Origin: CAZBEL01 sp964628055
Lineage (GTDB): Bacteria; Fidelibacterota; Marinisomatia; Marinisomatales; TCS56
Length of the DNA stretch: 64,000 bases
Direction: 5' to 3'
Assembly (NCBI GenBank): GCA_964628055.1
Contig: CAZVNL010000005.1
Location: 14,281-78,280, forward strand
Below, piece by piece: positions 17,619 through 26,720 of the stretch. Under the pieces are notes generated by a model. The model was given only the letters and a program-made list of their open reading frames with translations. It was not told the DNA's origin and searched no databases. Within the stretch, counting starts at the first letter, position 1. Every line of letters starts with the position of its first letter. The translations under genes were made by a program, and so were the position numbers.

Positions 17619-19958
17619 ATGCTTTACCGTCCTTTCCTGCGGACCTTATTGGTCCTCTTTTTTCTGGGTCTGTTCCCGGTGTTTGTTTCTTCGCAAGTGT
17701 TGGATCCACGTTTCCATACCTGGCCGGAGATCCAGGCCTTCCTGGATTCGTTGGACCAGGACCCCACTTATGAGACCCTTTTCCGGGTGGACACCATTGG
17801 TTATTCCACGCAGGAACAGCTTCCTATCTTGGCTGCTAAGATATCGGATAATGTCACCGACAAAGAAGACGAACCGCGGGTCCTATTTTTAGGGCAATGT
17901 CACGCCGAAGAAGTATTGGGTGTAGAAGCGGTTTTAAAGTTGATTGAATTATTGCTGGTGCCTCCACCGGACTTGGTACAACACGTGAATGTGCTACGGA
18001 TGAATCTCGAAATCTGGATCGTTCCCACCTACAATCCGGAAGGATTAAATGTTGTCCATCAAGGTTTAGATGTGAGCTATCGAAAAAACAAGCACGACTT
18101 TTCACCAGAAGGGCCCTGGCCTAACGGAATTTTTGATTACGATCCCGGCATCGGGAACGATATTGATGGGGTGGACCTCAACCGGAATTACGATCTCAAT
18201 TGGGTCTTGGGAGACACGTTCCTGGAACCGGATCCCACGGAGTACGGAGCCCATTACGATTACTACCGGGGACCAGGGCCCTGGTCGGAGTCTGAAGTTC
18301 GGGCCATTCGCGACTTGGCCTTAGAGAATGATTTCGTTTTCTCCATTGCTTGGCACAGCTCCCGCTCCGGCCGTTTTTCGGAGAAGGTCATGTCCCCCTG
18401 GAAGTGGGAAGAGGTAAAACAGCCGCCCGACTACGCTGTGATCAAAACTATTGGTGACGAAGTCGCCAGCTTAATCGTCAAAGAGAATAGCACCGAGACC
18501 TACCAATCGGTTTGGGGAGGCAGTCGCAATGGAAAAGCCCACGATTGGTTTTACGCCGCCACGGGTTGTTTCCAATACCTGATCGAATGTGGAACGGCTA
18601 ATCTTCAACCGGACAGTGCCCTCATCGAGGATACCATCGAGCGTCTCCTGCCCGGTATGTTTTATCTGATGGATCGCACCATCGGTTACAACGTCGATGC
18701 TGCTCAACTTACCGGTACTGTCGAGAATGTATTCGGGGAGCCCCTGGAGGGTGTGAAGGTGACCATCCTGGAGCTGCAGGGTGGGGTTCAATCGCCACGC
18801 CTTACGGACGAGTTCGGCCGTTTTCGCCGGATTTTATTGCCGGGAAGCTATACTCTGCGATTGGAGAAGTTTGGTTACACCACACGTGAGTTGCTCCTGG
18901 TAGCGAATAATAGTACCGTTGAAAACCAGGTGATCCTCTTAAATCCAGCGCCCCAGTACAACCTGGGGCTGGAGCTCATTAACGAATCGGGGAGCACCCC
19001 TAATCAAAATCCCTGGTGTATTTTGCAGAATGATTTGACCACGGACACCCTGATGCTTACATCGGGAATGAACGTTATTCCCTGGCCGGAGGGAACCTGG
19101 GAAGTTACAGTACTTTGGGATACCCTTATACCATGGGTGCGTACCGTTCATCTTACTGAAGATCAGAATTTTATCGTGAACGGTTTCATCCCTAACCGGC
19201 TTTCTTTAGCGTTTACCGATACGACCCTCTGGCCCCTACGCTTGGGGACTTGGATTGTTGAAAATGATACTTTAAAAACGCAAGCCGGGTTTCTTTACAG
19301 TAACGGTGATTCTACGGGGGATGCCATGGTGTATGAATCCCGGTGGCTATCGATGTCCGGGTCTAACCGGGTGGCAGTAGAATGGACCCAGCGCTACGAA
19401 GTGGAATGGGATTACGATTCCGTAATCGTCGAAGTCTGGCGTTCACCCGATTCTCTTGGGGGTCGCTGGGCGGCTTCACGGAAAAATTGGTCCGCGTTTG
19501 AAACCCAGCGCATCGGCGTTCAGGATACGTTAGGACTGGATTCAGTGAAGGTACGTTTGGTTTTCACCCGCGATATTACCGTGAATTACCGTGGGTGGCA
19601 CGTGGGATCATTGCGAATTTTATCCGGTTATGATCCCTACCTGGGTATTGTCCAAGAAACACCCCCTTATGCCATGCGTTCTACCGGGCAAGTATCTTTA
19701 GTTTATCCCAATCCAAGTTCAGGTACACTCACCCTTGACCTTTATCGGATGGGAGCGCCAGTCACCATTACCCTGTACAATCTCTTAGGACAGCAGATCT
19801 ACCGGGAAACCCTCGAGAATTTGTCATCTCCCCGACAAACCTGGCGCTTAGACTTGTTACATACCCTGCCCGTGCAGCTAAGTTCGGGGGTCTATTTCCT
19901 TCGCGTAGTCAATCCGGAAAAGACTTTTATAAGAAAATGCGCCTACTTACGACCCTGA
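17619..19958 (+). CDS. Secreted zinc carboxypeptidase (peptidase M14) with T9SS sorting domain
   Basis: 779 aa. A signal peptide (~1-25) is followed by an M14 catalytic domain (~30-350). The zinc ligands are His95, Glu98 (HAEE) and His246 (AWHSS). Substrate-binding residues are Arg155 and Asn188-Arg189 (DLNRNYD), and the catalytic acid is Glu323 (LIECG), so the active site looks complete. A carboxypeptidase-regulatory-like beta domain follows (~365-445), then beta sandwiches, and a T9SS type-A domain from about 695 ('VYPNPSSG', 'ITLYNLLGQQIY', 'SSGVYFLRV'). It removes C-terminal amino acids from peptides outside the cell. It starts 7 nt after the propeller gene and overlaps the next C25 gene by 22 nt, which makes a joint proteolysis role likely. 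Confidence 0.9.
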   Translation: MLYRPFLRTLLVLFFLGLFPVFVSSQVLDPRFHTWPEIQAFLDSLDQDPTYETLFRVDTIGYSTQEQLPILAAKISDNVTDKEDEPRVLFLGQCHAEEVLGVEAVLKLIELLLVPPPDLVQHVNVLRMNLEIWIVPTYNPEGLNVVHQGLDVSYRKNKHDFSPEGPWPNGIFDYDPGIGNDIDGVDLNRNYDLNWVLGDTFLEPDPTEYGAHYDYYRGPGPWSESEVRAIRDLALENDFVFSIAWHSSRSGRFSEKVMSPWKWEEVKQPPDYAVIKTIGDEVASLIVKENSTETYQSVWGGSRNGKAHDWFYAATGCFQYLIECGTANLQPDSALIEDTIERLLPGMFYLMDRTIGYNVDAAQLTGTVENVFGEPLEGVKVTILELQGGVQSPRLTDEFGRFRRILLPGSYTLRLEKFGYTTRELLLVANNSTVENQVILLNPAPQYNLGLELINESGSTPNQNPWCILQNDLTTDTLMLTSGMNVIPWPEGTWEVTVLWDTLIPWVRTVHLTEDQNFIVNGFIPNRLSLAFTDTTLWPLRLGTWIVENDTLKTQAGFLYSNGDSTGDAMVYESRWLSMSGSNRVAVEWTQRYEVEWDYDSVIVEVWRSPDSLGGRWAASRKNWSAFETQRIGVQDTLGLDSVKVRLVFTRDITVNYRGWHVGSLRILSGYDPYLGIVQETPPYAMRSTGQVSLVYPNPSSGTLTLDLYRMGAPVTITLYNLLGQQIYRETLENLSSPRQTWRLDLLHTLPVQLSSGVYFLRVVNPEKTFIRKCAYLRP

Positions 19959-22900
19959 TCTTCCTCGCGAGCCTCTCCAGTGTTGGTGGGGCAGACCTGT
20001 TCCGTGGTTTAGATCCAGTAGCCCTTTCCAATCGGGTGATACCCCTGGCCTTTAAACCTATGATACAGGATAACTATGGTTCCCAGGTGGAGGTCTACCG
20101 GTACCAACGGGGGACCTATTTGATCATTACCCCGGACGTTTTGGCTGGCTATTTAGATACTTTCGTCGCATTTAAACGGTCCCAGGGATTCCAGGTAGTG
20201 GTGAAAACCCTCACCGAGACCGGTCCCACGGCGTCCGATATTAAAAACTCCATCCAACAAACCCTGGTAAGCGATCCCCTGTTGGAGTACGTTCTCCTCA
20301 TTGGGGACGTGGACGGTGTTGCCGCCATGCCCACCTTTTATTACGGGCCGGAGAACGATGCCACTGATCAAAAGTATACCCACTTGGTGGGGAACGATTT
20401 TATTCCCGACGTTTTCATTGGCCGGTTTTCGGTGGATTCCATCACCGAGATGGTCGTCCTTATCAATAAAACGATTCGATACCATCGTGAGCCCACTACT
20501 CCGACGACAGATTGGCTACAGCGGGCGTTAGTTGTTGCCGGGAACTATAGCAACACCGTACCGATTCCCATTACTCCTAAATGGACCTCCTACTGGGTTC
20601 GTGACCAATTATTGCAGAATAATTATGTCACTGTCGACACGGTTTTTTATCCCCCTATCCAGCAGGGGGCGCCCCTCATTCAGGCCGCCATTAACAATGG
20701 TGTGGGCTTGGTGAATTACCGGGGGTGGGGAGATGCAAATGGTTGGCATTATCCCGAGTTTCACGTGGGGGATGTAGCCGGCTTGAATAATGGTTGGATG
20801 ACACCGGTATTCACCAGTTTCGTGTGTAACTCCAACGACTTCGCCAATAATGTGGACCCCTGCCTGGGGGAGGCCTTGACCCGTGCGGGGACACCGTCGG
20901 CATCTAAGGGTGGCGTAGCCGTAATCGGGCCATCGGATCTTCACACCAGCACAAAGTTTAATAATGTCATTAACGCCTATATGTACGACGCCATGCTGGA
21001 CCAGGGAATTTTAGAGCTAGCCCCGGCCATGTTGGCGGGACAGATGGGTTTGATCAAGGAATTTCCCCAGTATGGCGGTCCCGGTGAAGGACAGGAGTTT
21101 TATTTCCACGTCTACAACATCTTGGGGGACCCCTCTCTTGGCATCCATACTGGCGTTCCTGACCAATTCCAGATGACGGTATCGTCAGTAAATGCCAAAG
21201 ATGGTTTTTGCGAGCTGCACGTGACCGATTCCCAAGGGAATCCCGTCACTGACGCCGTGGTGGCCGTTCTGGCCGGTGATTCTTTGTTAGCCCGGGGTAT
21301 GACGAATACTCACGGTGATTGGGCCAGTACCCTGAGGTTAGAAAACAACACCTCCCTGGAACTTTACGTGAATAAACCCGGTTTTATCCAGGGACATGAA
21401 ACCATCATGGTTGATTCATCAACACAAGATGTCAGGTTGGTTGGGGTGGTGACGCAAGGTGCTGGAGCCAATGGATTGTTAGACTTTGGTGAAGTGGTCG
21501 AGGTTTACCCGGTATTAAAAAATGTTTCTACACAGAGCATCTCCGGTGGCACAGCCTTCGGTACTGCGGTGTGGGGTGCGAAATTACTAGCCAGCTCGTT
21601 TGAGTATCCCCTGCTGTCCGTCGGTGAAGAAGTGACCGCCTCAACCCCTTTGGTAGTGCAGGTGCTTAATACTCCGGACCATAACGACCTGAAACTCACC
21701 GTGGCGGCTTCTGATTCTTCGTGGTTTCACACCCTGCTGCTACCGGTGATCAACCCCGCTTTGTCTATTGCTCTGAGGGATACGCTCACGATCAATGAAT
21801 CAGGCCCGTTCACTCCCACCCTGACTATTACCAATTCTGGCTCCGCCCAGTATGATAGCGTTTTTGCTACGCTTACTTCCCTCACTGACTCGTTAGTGAT
21901 TAACAAGACTGGTTCCAGTACTATTCTTGCCATTGAGCCTTGGACTGACACCACACAGACTTTATTGGAGTATCAAGTTCAAGTTGGTTCGGTAGCACCA
22001 GGGAGTGACTTAACTCTGCAAATAAATCTTTGGAAAGACACGGTTAATGTTTTTTCGACGGTACGTTATTGGCCGATCATCCCCCGGGATACTACCGAAC
22101 CGATGGCTCCCACTTGGTACGGATATTGGGCGTATGATAACACGGATGTTGCCTATTCCCAGTCGCCGACGTTTCACTGGGTGGAATTGGACCCCACCTC
22201 GGGAGGTAGTGGTGCCACCGAATATCGCCTAAATGACGACGACCACGCACAGGTGGCACTCCCGTTCCCTTTTCAATTCTTCGGTAGGACTTACCAGGAA
22301 ATCACCATTTCCTCTAACGGTTGGATTTCGTTTGTTCCTTGCGGCATAGATTATTTTTGGAACTATTCCATTCCCATGGCAATGGGACCACAGGCCATGG
22401 TGGCCGCTTTTTGGGATGATCTTGAAGTCATAAATGATGATTCAATTCGGGTCTATACGCGATACGATCCCGCCCAGGGACGGTTCCTTATCGAATGGTC
22501 CCAGGCCCTTAACGGCTATGATGAGGTGACGACGGAGACATTTGAAATCCTCTTGTACGATCAAAAGGTACAGCCCACGGCAACAGGGGATGGCGTTATT
22601 GAACTTCAGTATCTGAATATTGCCGACGTGGATGTGGAAAAAAACTATTCGACTGTGGGTATTGAGGCCCATAATAACAACGAGGGTCTTCAAGTTGTAT
22701 TCAATAACAAGTATGCTCCGGGTGCAGCCCCCCTGAGGAATGGTCGCGCCATTCGTTTTACCACGGAAACCCCCCTGTATTATGTGGCACCATTAGATGT
22801 TGCTGGGGGAATAGTCCCTGAGGTTTATTACCTTGCGCCGCCATATCCCAATCCTTTTAACTCCGAAACCAAGCTCCATTTCACCCTACCAGGGCCGGGG

Positions 22901-23098
22901 TCGGTATCCTTTACGATATACGATCTCCTTGGTCGGGAAGTCACCACAATCCAAAAAACGTATTCTTCTGGTGGCAATCATCGGGTGATCTGGTCCGGTA
23001 CCGATGCGGGAGGGCGTATCGTCGGTTCGGGCGTGTATTTTATTGCTTTCCAGACGGGTAGTTTTTACCAGGTGCAAAAGGTTTTATTACTTAAATGA
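19937..23098 (+). CDS. Gingipain-like (peptidase C25 family) protein with T9SS sorting domain
   Basis: 1053 aa. After a signal peptide (~1-19) the C25 domain begins almost at once (~45-400) without the long propeptide seen in the paralogue at 5143. The signature 'LVGNDFIPDVFIGRFS' is present. The nucleophile is Cys297 (FVCNSND). The usual Gly-His-Gly reads Gly-Trp-Gly (263-265), but His271 (NGWHYPEF) six residues on could serve instead. Ig-like regions (~405-700) precede a beta sandwich with 'SSNGWISF' that is shared with the 5143 protein. The T9SS type-A domain (~965-1053) holds 'PPYPNPFNSE' and 'FTIYDLLGREV' and ends KVLLLK. It overlaps the carboxypeptidase gene by 22 nt. A secreted cysteine endopeptidase is the best reading, with activity unproven. 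Confidence 0.83.
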   Translation: MRLLTTLIFLASLSSVGGADLFRGLDPVALSNRVIPLAFKPMIQDNYGSQVEVYRYQRGTYLIITPDVLAGYLDTFVAFKRSQGFQVVVKTLTETGPTASDIKNSIQQTLVSDPLLEYVLLIGDVDGVAAMPTFYYGPENDATDQKYTHLVGNDFIPDVFIGRFSVDSITEMVVLINKTIRYHREPTTPTTDWLQRALVVAGNYSNTVPIPITPKWTSYWVRDQLLQNNYVTVDTVFYPPIQQGAPLIQAAINNGVGLVNYRGWGDANGWHYPEFHVGDVAGLNNGWMTPVFTSFVCNSNDFANNVDPCLGEALTRAGTPSASKGGVAVIGPSDLHTSTKFNNVINAYMYDAMLDQGILELAPAMLAGQMGLIKEFPQYGGPGEGQEFYFHVYNILGDPSLGIHTGVPDQFQMTVSSVNAKDGFCELHVTDSQGNPVTDAVVAVLAGDSLLARGMTNTHGDWASTLRLENNTSLELYVNKPGFIQGHETIMVDSSTQDVRLVGVVTQGAGANGLLDFGEVVEVYPVLKNVSTQSISGGTAFGTAVWGAKLLASSFEYPLLSVGEEVTASTPLVVQVLNTPDHNDLKLTVAASDSSWFHTLLLPVINPALSIALRDTLTINESGPFTPTLTITNSGSAQYDSVFATLTSLTDSLVINKTGSSTILAIEPWTDTTQTLLEYQVQVGSVAPGSDLTLQINLWKDTVNVFSTVRYWPIIPRDTTEPMAPTWYGYWAYDNTDVAYSQSPTFHWVELDPTSGGSGATEYRLNDDDHAQVALPFPFQFFGRTYQEITISSNGWISFVPCGIDYFWNYSIPMAMGPQAMVAAFWDDLEVINDDSIRVYTRYDPAQGRFLIEWSQALNGYDEVTTETFEILLYDQKVQPTATGDGVIELQYLNIADVDVEKNYSTVGIEAHNNNEGLQVVFNNKYAPGAAPLRNGRAIRFTTETPLYYVAPLDVAGGIVPEVYYLAPPYPNPFNSETKLHFTLPGPGSVSFTIYDLLGREVTTIQKTYSSGGNHRVIWSGTDAGGRIVGSGVYFIAFQTGSFYQVQKVLLLK

Positions 23099-23142
23099 AA
23101 AATGAACATCTAAGGTAAATAGAATAAATAGAGAGGAATCCT

Positions 23143-23397
23143 ATGATAAAAATATACACAACCAGTTGGTGTCCTTATTGTCGTCAGACCAAACGTCTCT
23201 TAGATGACCGGCAGATACCTTACGAAGAAATTGACATTGAACGGCAGGGGATAAGTCGAAAAGCACTGGCTAAACTCACAAAAGGGTACTCCGTCCCACA
23301 GATTGTTATCAATGGTAAGCCCATTGGTGGTTATAACAATCTCTGGGCGTTGGATCAATCTGGTAAGTTGCAAGAACTGCTTCAAACCGAGGGATAA
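23143..23397 (+). CDS. Glutaredoxin
   Basis: 84 aa thioredoxin-fold protein with the dithiol active site CPYC at residues 11-14, the TVP-like cis-proline motif as 'SVPQIVINGKPIGG' (~51-64), and 'GGYNNLWALD' at the end. The length is typical of the small GrxC type. It acts in the cytoplasm, reducing disulfides or glutathionylated proteins, or passing electrons to reductases. It has its own Shine-Dalgarno (GAGAGGAA around 23131-23138). The 44 nt before it hold no clear promoter. It lies between secretome genes with no obvious partner; the lipoprotein gene follows after 13 nt. Confidence 0.93.
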   Translation: MIKIYTTSWCPYCRQTKRLLDDRQIPYEEIDIERQGISRKALAKLTKGYSVPQIVINGKPIGGYNNLWALDQSGKLQELLQTEG

Positions 23398-23410
23398 CTT
23401 TCGTATTCCG

Positions 23411-24259
23411 ATGGGGAAGCTGGCTCTTAGTCTATTAGCGGGCAGCGCCCTGCTGGTGCTTTTAGGATGTGGTGCTCAGCGAGAGACCCTGAGGACTTTC
23501 GCGGATGTCCAGGCGTTAGAATCCCAGGTTCGTAATTATCGGGATTGGCTGCAAGTCCATGAACGAGAATTGACTGCTTTGAAGCAGGCGCTGAGTCCCT
23601 ATCTGGACCGCTTTCTTAAAATTGACGTGTATCTCTACGATGCCTTTAACGGTCAGTTAGCCATGATAGATTCAGCTTATGCGGCTGTTTCGACCTTAGC
23701 TCGAGAGCAAAAACGACGTATCTTGCCCTTACAGACGAACGGTACCTTTTCTCGTAACCATTCCTTTTCAAGAATAGGGGCTACTTTCAGTAGTGTTGAT
23801 TTGGAGATCCAAAAGCAACAAAGAGCGTACGTGACTGCTCGCGAAGAGATTGTTTTATTGTTGAAGAAACGTAACTTGCAGGTGATATTCATCCCAGAAC
23901 AAGTCCGTCGCTGGAAAGAAACCCTTTTAGACCTCCAGGAACAGCGTGCCCGTTTACAGCCTCGTTATGAGAAGTTAATGGACCTGGCCGTGGGTGAGTT
24001 AGCAACGGGGGAGGGAGCGTCTGCGGCACGTAAGTTAAGCGAGGTTCTCAATAAAGCGGAAGCCTATCAAAAGGACCTTGACCTTCTGGAAGCTTTTTTT
24101 GAGCAGTTAGAAAAGCAGGCTGTACGTGAAATGGAGGGATCGGTGTATATTCGCGGTATCGGGAGCGAACCCCAGGAATATGAGAAACGCGCTATCCGTA
24201 GTCGGGTTAAATATCAATCGATTCTTACGGAATTGGAACAACTACTGCCGGAGATTTAA
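23411..24259 (+). CDS. Predicted coiled-coil lipoprotein, unknown function
   Basis: The start is put at ATG 23411, because the protein then begins with a good lipoprotein signal: hydrophobic core and 'VLLGC' with Cys21 as acylation site. The open frame further upstream overlaps the glutaredoxin gene. The 282-residue product is mostly alpha-helical, with heptad-like runs of Leu, Glu, Lys and Arg at about 35-65, 120-200 and 205-250, so long coiled coils are likely. No enzyme motif is visible. It would sit in the periplasm anchored to a membrane. The convergent metalloprotease unit begins 300 nt further on. I recognise no family. Confidence 0.6.
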   Translation: MGKLALSLLAGSALLVLLGCGAQRETLRTFADVQALESQVRNYRDWLQVHERELTALKQALSPYLDRFLKIDVYLYDAFNGQLAMIDSAYAAVSTLAREQKRRILPLQTNGTFSRNHSFSRIGATFSSVDLEIQKQQRAYVTAREEIVLLLKKRNLQVIFIPEQVRRWKETLLDLQEQRARLQPRYEKLMDLAVGELATGEGASAARKLSEVLNKAEAYQKDLDLLEAFFEQLEKQAVREMEGSVYIRGIGSEPQEYEKRAIRSRVKYQSILTELEQLLPEI

Positions 24260-24562
24260 ATATTTTACTAAAACACTCTGACCCACCGGTCTTGATTGTA
24301 TCCTTTTAGTCCTGTCTGTGTTTTCAGATTTTTCCCTAGCGCCGCCCTTCAAGGTGGTGTTGAGATAAACGACCCGGTATTAGGGGGTTTACCCCCTTTA
24401 CCTCAACCTTTCTCTTCCCTAAATCCCAACCCCTAATTCCTGCGACCTTAAGACTTTCCGACTTTCAGACTCTTTCTTCCTCTCCCTTTACCTCTACCTT
24501 AGCCTCAAACCGGTGCGATACCGACCTGCGACCATTCCTCTACCAATCCGGGTTGACAAAAT
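24260..24562. other. Convergent intergenic region, pyrimidine-rich
   Basis: About 300 nt between two convergent units with no credible gene. The stretch ~24395-24500 is strongly C/T-rich on the plus strand, with repeated words such as 'gactttc' and 'ccctaa'. The ten bases CCCTAATTCC (24431-24440) recur in the intergenic region at 44153-44162. A short GC hairpin lies at 24382-24397. Confidence 0.6.
24382..24397. terminator. Possible bidirectional terminator hairpin
   Basis: AGGGGG (24382-24387) pairs with CCCCCT (24392-24397) around a TTTA loop, followed by TTTA on the plus strand and by only a short run on the minus strand. The position between convergent genes suits a shared terminator, but the T tract is weak. 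Confidence 0.35.
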
Positions 24563-26326
24563 CTACTTCAGCAGAGTAATCTTCTGCCATTTCTCCTGAT
24601 GGTTACTGGCCACATATAGGAAATAGGTGCCGGAAGCTACGGGAGTTCCTGTAAAACTTTTACCGTCCCAGGTGAACGGATGATTTCCCATTGGTAAGGT
24701 ACCCTGGTATATTGTTGTGGTTAAGTGACCGTTCAGATCGAGGATAACAATCTGTAGTTTATTAGTGCTGTCATTCTGTACCTGGAAATGGATGACACTA
24801 TTGAAAGGATTGGGGTAAGCAGGGGAAACCAGAAATTTGTTAGGTACGTGGGGTGGCCCACTTGTATCCAACTGACCGTTTTCAATAATTAACTGATAGT
24901 TCCAGTCACTACCCGCCGTGTCCTGGCTGACAACCACCAGGTAGAACCAATCCAACGCGGTGGGGTCCACGTTGATAGGTGATCCCGACCAAACGGTGTA
25001 GGACCCATTATTGTGTTTTAAAATAGCTAACAAATCTAGGTCCGTGGCTGGGCCGGAAGTATTGGTGAGGGTTGCGGAAATGGGGTCGCTCGTATTGACC
25101 TTTATGTACTGACTGGCATACCGGTTCAGGTTAGTACTAGTGATAGAAAAGGTGGAGTCGGTGTTGAAGGTAACCGTTTGAAATGAACGGGGTCCTGTCA
25201 CCGGGTAGGCGTCCGCTTCTTCGTAGGAATAGATGTCCGGGACCGTAACGGCTTGTAGGATTCGATTAGCAACCACCATTTTCTTCAATGCATCGCGAAA
25301 CGATGACCCTACCGTTGCCAGGGCTTCATTAATGGCTAGGTGGCTGTAATCGCCGTAGTAGCTGTCATGGTTGATGCTCTTTTCCCACACGCGTCGAATA
25401 CTGGCAGCGCCACCCAAGTGTTCATAAATATATTCGAAAAAAATGAAAGACCCGTACCAGTGACTGGATTCTTTATCCAGGGCGATGTGAGGAGCATTGA
25501 ACCAGGTGCTCATATATTGATAACAGTCGTTGATGTCATCGTAAACCCCTTCTTCCATCCACACGGCTGAGGCTTCCATGAGCCACGATTTTTCCCACCC
25601 ATCGTAGCCGAATTGAATGGCATGGTAGAATTCATGAGCGGTGGTGGCCTGAATGTTCTCCAACTCACTGTTGGGAAACCCATTGTAATTGTTACGCATG
25701 GCCATGTAACTGGTCATAGCATTCACTTCTTGAACAGCGGAATGTTCGTTGTTACCAGTGTTGTTGTTCGCATAGTACTCTGGTTGCACATAACCGTAGG
25801 TATTGGAACTAAGACTGCGAATGTAGACGTCATAGTGGGCCGACCCGCCGTTGTCATTAGCCGGCGGTAGCCAGCCGTCGCTGGGAGGCTCCACGTATCC
25901 CATGCTATCCAGTTGGATAGCACTCACTTCGTTGAACACTGACGCCATGAGCTCCACATAGTCGGGAACTCCATTGGAGTTAGTATCCGCTGTGCTTACA
26001 GCGTGTGTTCCGGTAGTAGTGTAATGAAACCGGAAGTAGCCATCATCGTAGCTTTGATCGAGGCCCGTTGCCTCTGCCCGGGTGTCCAGGGTTCGATTTA
26101 CGAGGGGTCCGTTGAAATTAAACCCGCTGGCTTGCAATTGATTCTTTTGTTCCTGGGGTAACGTGTGCCCATGCCGGGCGATTTCCAGTAAAAAGGGCGT
26201 GAGATGTCGAGGTCCTTGATCTTGATAAGCGGCCAGGACTCCCTGGACCGCTTGTTGTAAGGCCTTCCCGGATGGTTCGGCAGCTATTAAACCAGTTAAC
26301 AAGAAGAATAGAAATCGCATTCTCAT
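24563..26326 (-). CDS. Secreted HExxH metalloprotease (MXAN_6640-like) with T9SS sorting domain
   Basis: 587 aa. A short signal peptide (~1-16) and a pro-region (~17-90) precede the catalytic domain. The zinc motif HEFYH is at residues 231-235, and 'ASAVWMEEGVYDD' near 250-262 probably supplies the third ligand. 'DTNSNGVPDYVE' (~114-125) resembles a calcium-binding loop. The layout recalls the family of putative metalloproteases named after MXAN_6640 (recognised from memory). The last ~85 residues form a T9SS type-A domain: 'SPAYPNPFNSV', 'IVILDLNGHLT', 'ASGTYFLYV', ending KITLLK. The start ATG 26326 overlaps the upstream gene's stop (ATGA), with GAAGGAA 8 nt before it. It is the last gene of a three-gene minus-strand unit. 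Confidence 0.85.
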   Translation of the reverse strand: MRMRFLFFLLTGLIAAEPSGKALQQAVQGVLAAYQDQGPRHLTPFLLEIARHGHTLPQEQKNQLQASGFNFNGPLVNRTLDTRAEATGLDQSYDDGYFRFHYTTTGTHAVSTADTNSNGVPDYVELMASVFNEVSAIQLDSMGYVEPPSDGWLPPANDNGGSAHYDVYIRSLSSNTYGYVQPEYYANNNTGNNEHSAVQEVNAMTSYMAMRNNYNGFPNSELENIQATTAHEFYHAIQFGYDGWEKSWLMEASAVWMEEGVYDDINDCYQYMSTWFNAPHIALDKESSHWYGSFIFFEYIYEHLGGAASIRRVWEKSINHDSYYGDYSHLAINEALATVGSSFRDALKKMVVANRILQAVTVPDIYSYEEADAYPVTGPRSFQTVTFNTDSTFSITSTNLNRYASQYIKVNTSDPISATLTNTSGPATDLDLLAILKHNNGSYTVWSGSPINVDPTALDWFYLVVVSQDTAGSDWNYQLIIENGQLDTSGPPHVPNKFLVSPAYPNPFNSVIHFQVQNDSTNKLQIVILDLNGHLTTTIYQGTLPMGNHPFTWDGKSFTGTPVASGTYFLYVASNHQEKWQKITLLK

Positions 26327-26700
26327 TTGGGACGTTCCTTCGTTGGTTTGGGTGGGAGTGGTTTAATCCAGGTACGGATTTGTGCCTGGGTTTCAGGACT
26401 GAGCTGGTGGAAGATCCGTTTGATTTCTCGAATGATGGGAGTAGCTTCCCGGGGTATTAGGGGCTTTTGGTAGTGCGAGGGTAGGGAGTCAGGCGCAAAG
26501 ATGGAGAAAGTCAAGTAGAGGTAGTATTGATCCAAAGTGAGAATACCCGCTTGGTAGTCTTGAAGTAGACTGTCAACGGCTGTTGAGTCAGTTGGTGTAA
26601 TCAGGGTGTCCGGTTTAGGGGAAAGTTGGGCATACATCACGGATAGACAAAGGCAGAATACCAGGAGCAAGTTGTTTTGGACAGCGGTGTTATTGGTCAT
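26323..26700 (-). CDS. Small predicted secreted protein, unknown function
   Basis: 125 aa with a hydrophobic N-terminal segment (~10-23, 'LLLVFCLCLSVMYAQ') that looks like a signal peptide. The mature part is short, Pro- and Thr-rich at first and helical later ('EIKRIFHQLSPETQAQIRTW'), with a basic, Pro-rich tail. The stop overlaps the metalloprotease start by 4 nt, so it is translated together with that gene. A chaperone, inhibitor or propeptide-like partner of the protease would be a reasonable guess from this coupling only. No family is recognised. The gene is credible because of the exact ATGA overlap and the good signal peptide. Confidence 0.6.
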   Translation of the reverse strand: MTNNTAVQNNLLLVFCLCLSVMYAQLSPKPDTLITPTDSTAVDSLLQDYQAGILTLDQYYLYLTFSIFAPDSLPSHYQKPLIPREATPIIREIKRIFHQLSPETQAQIRTWIKPLPPKPTKERPK

Positions 26701-26720
26701 GACGCCGACGTTTCGAGTTT

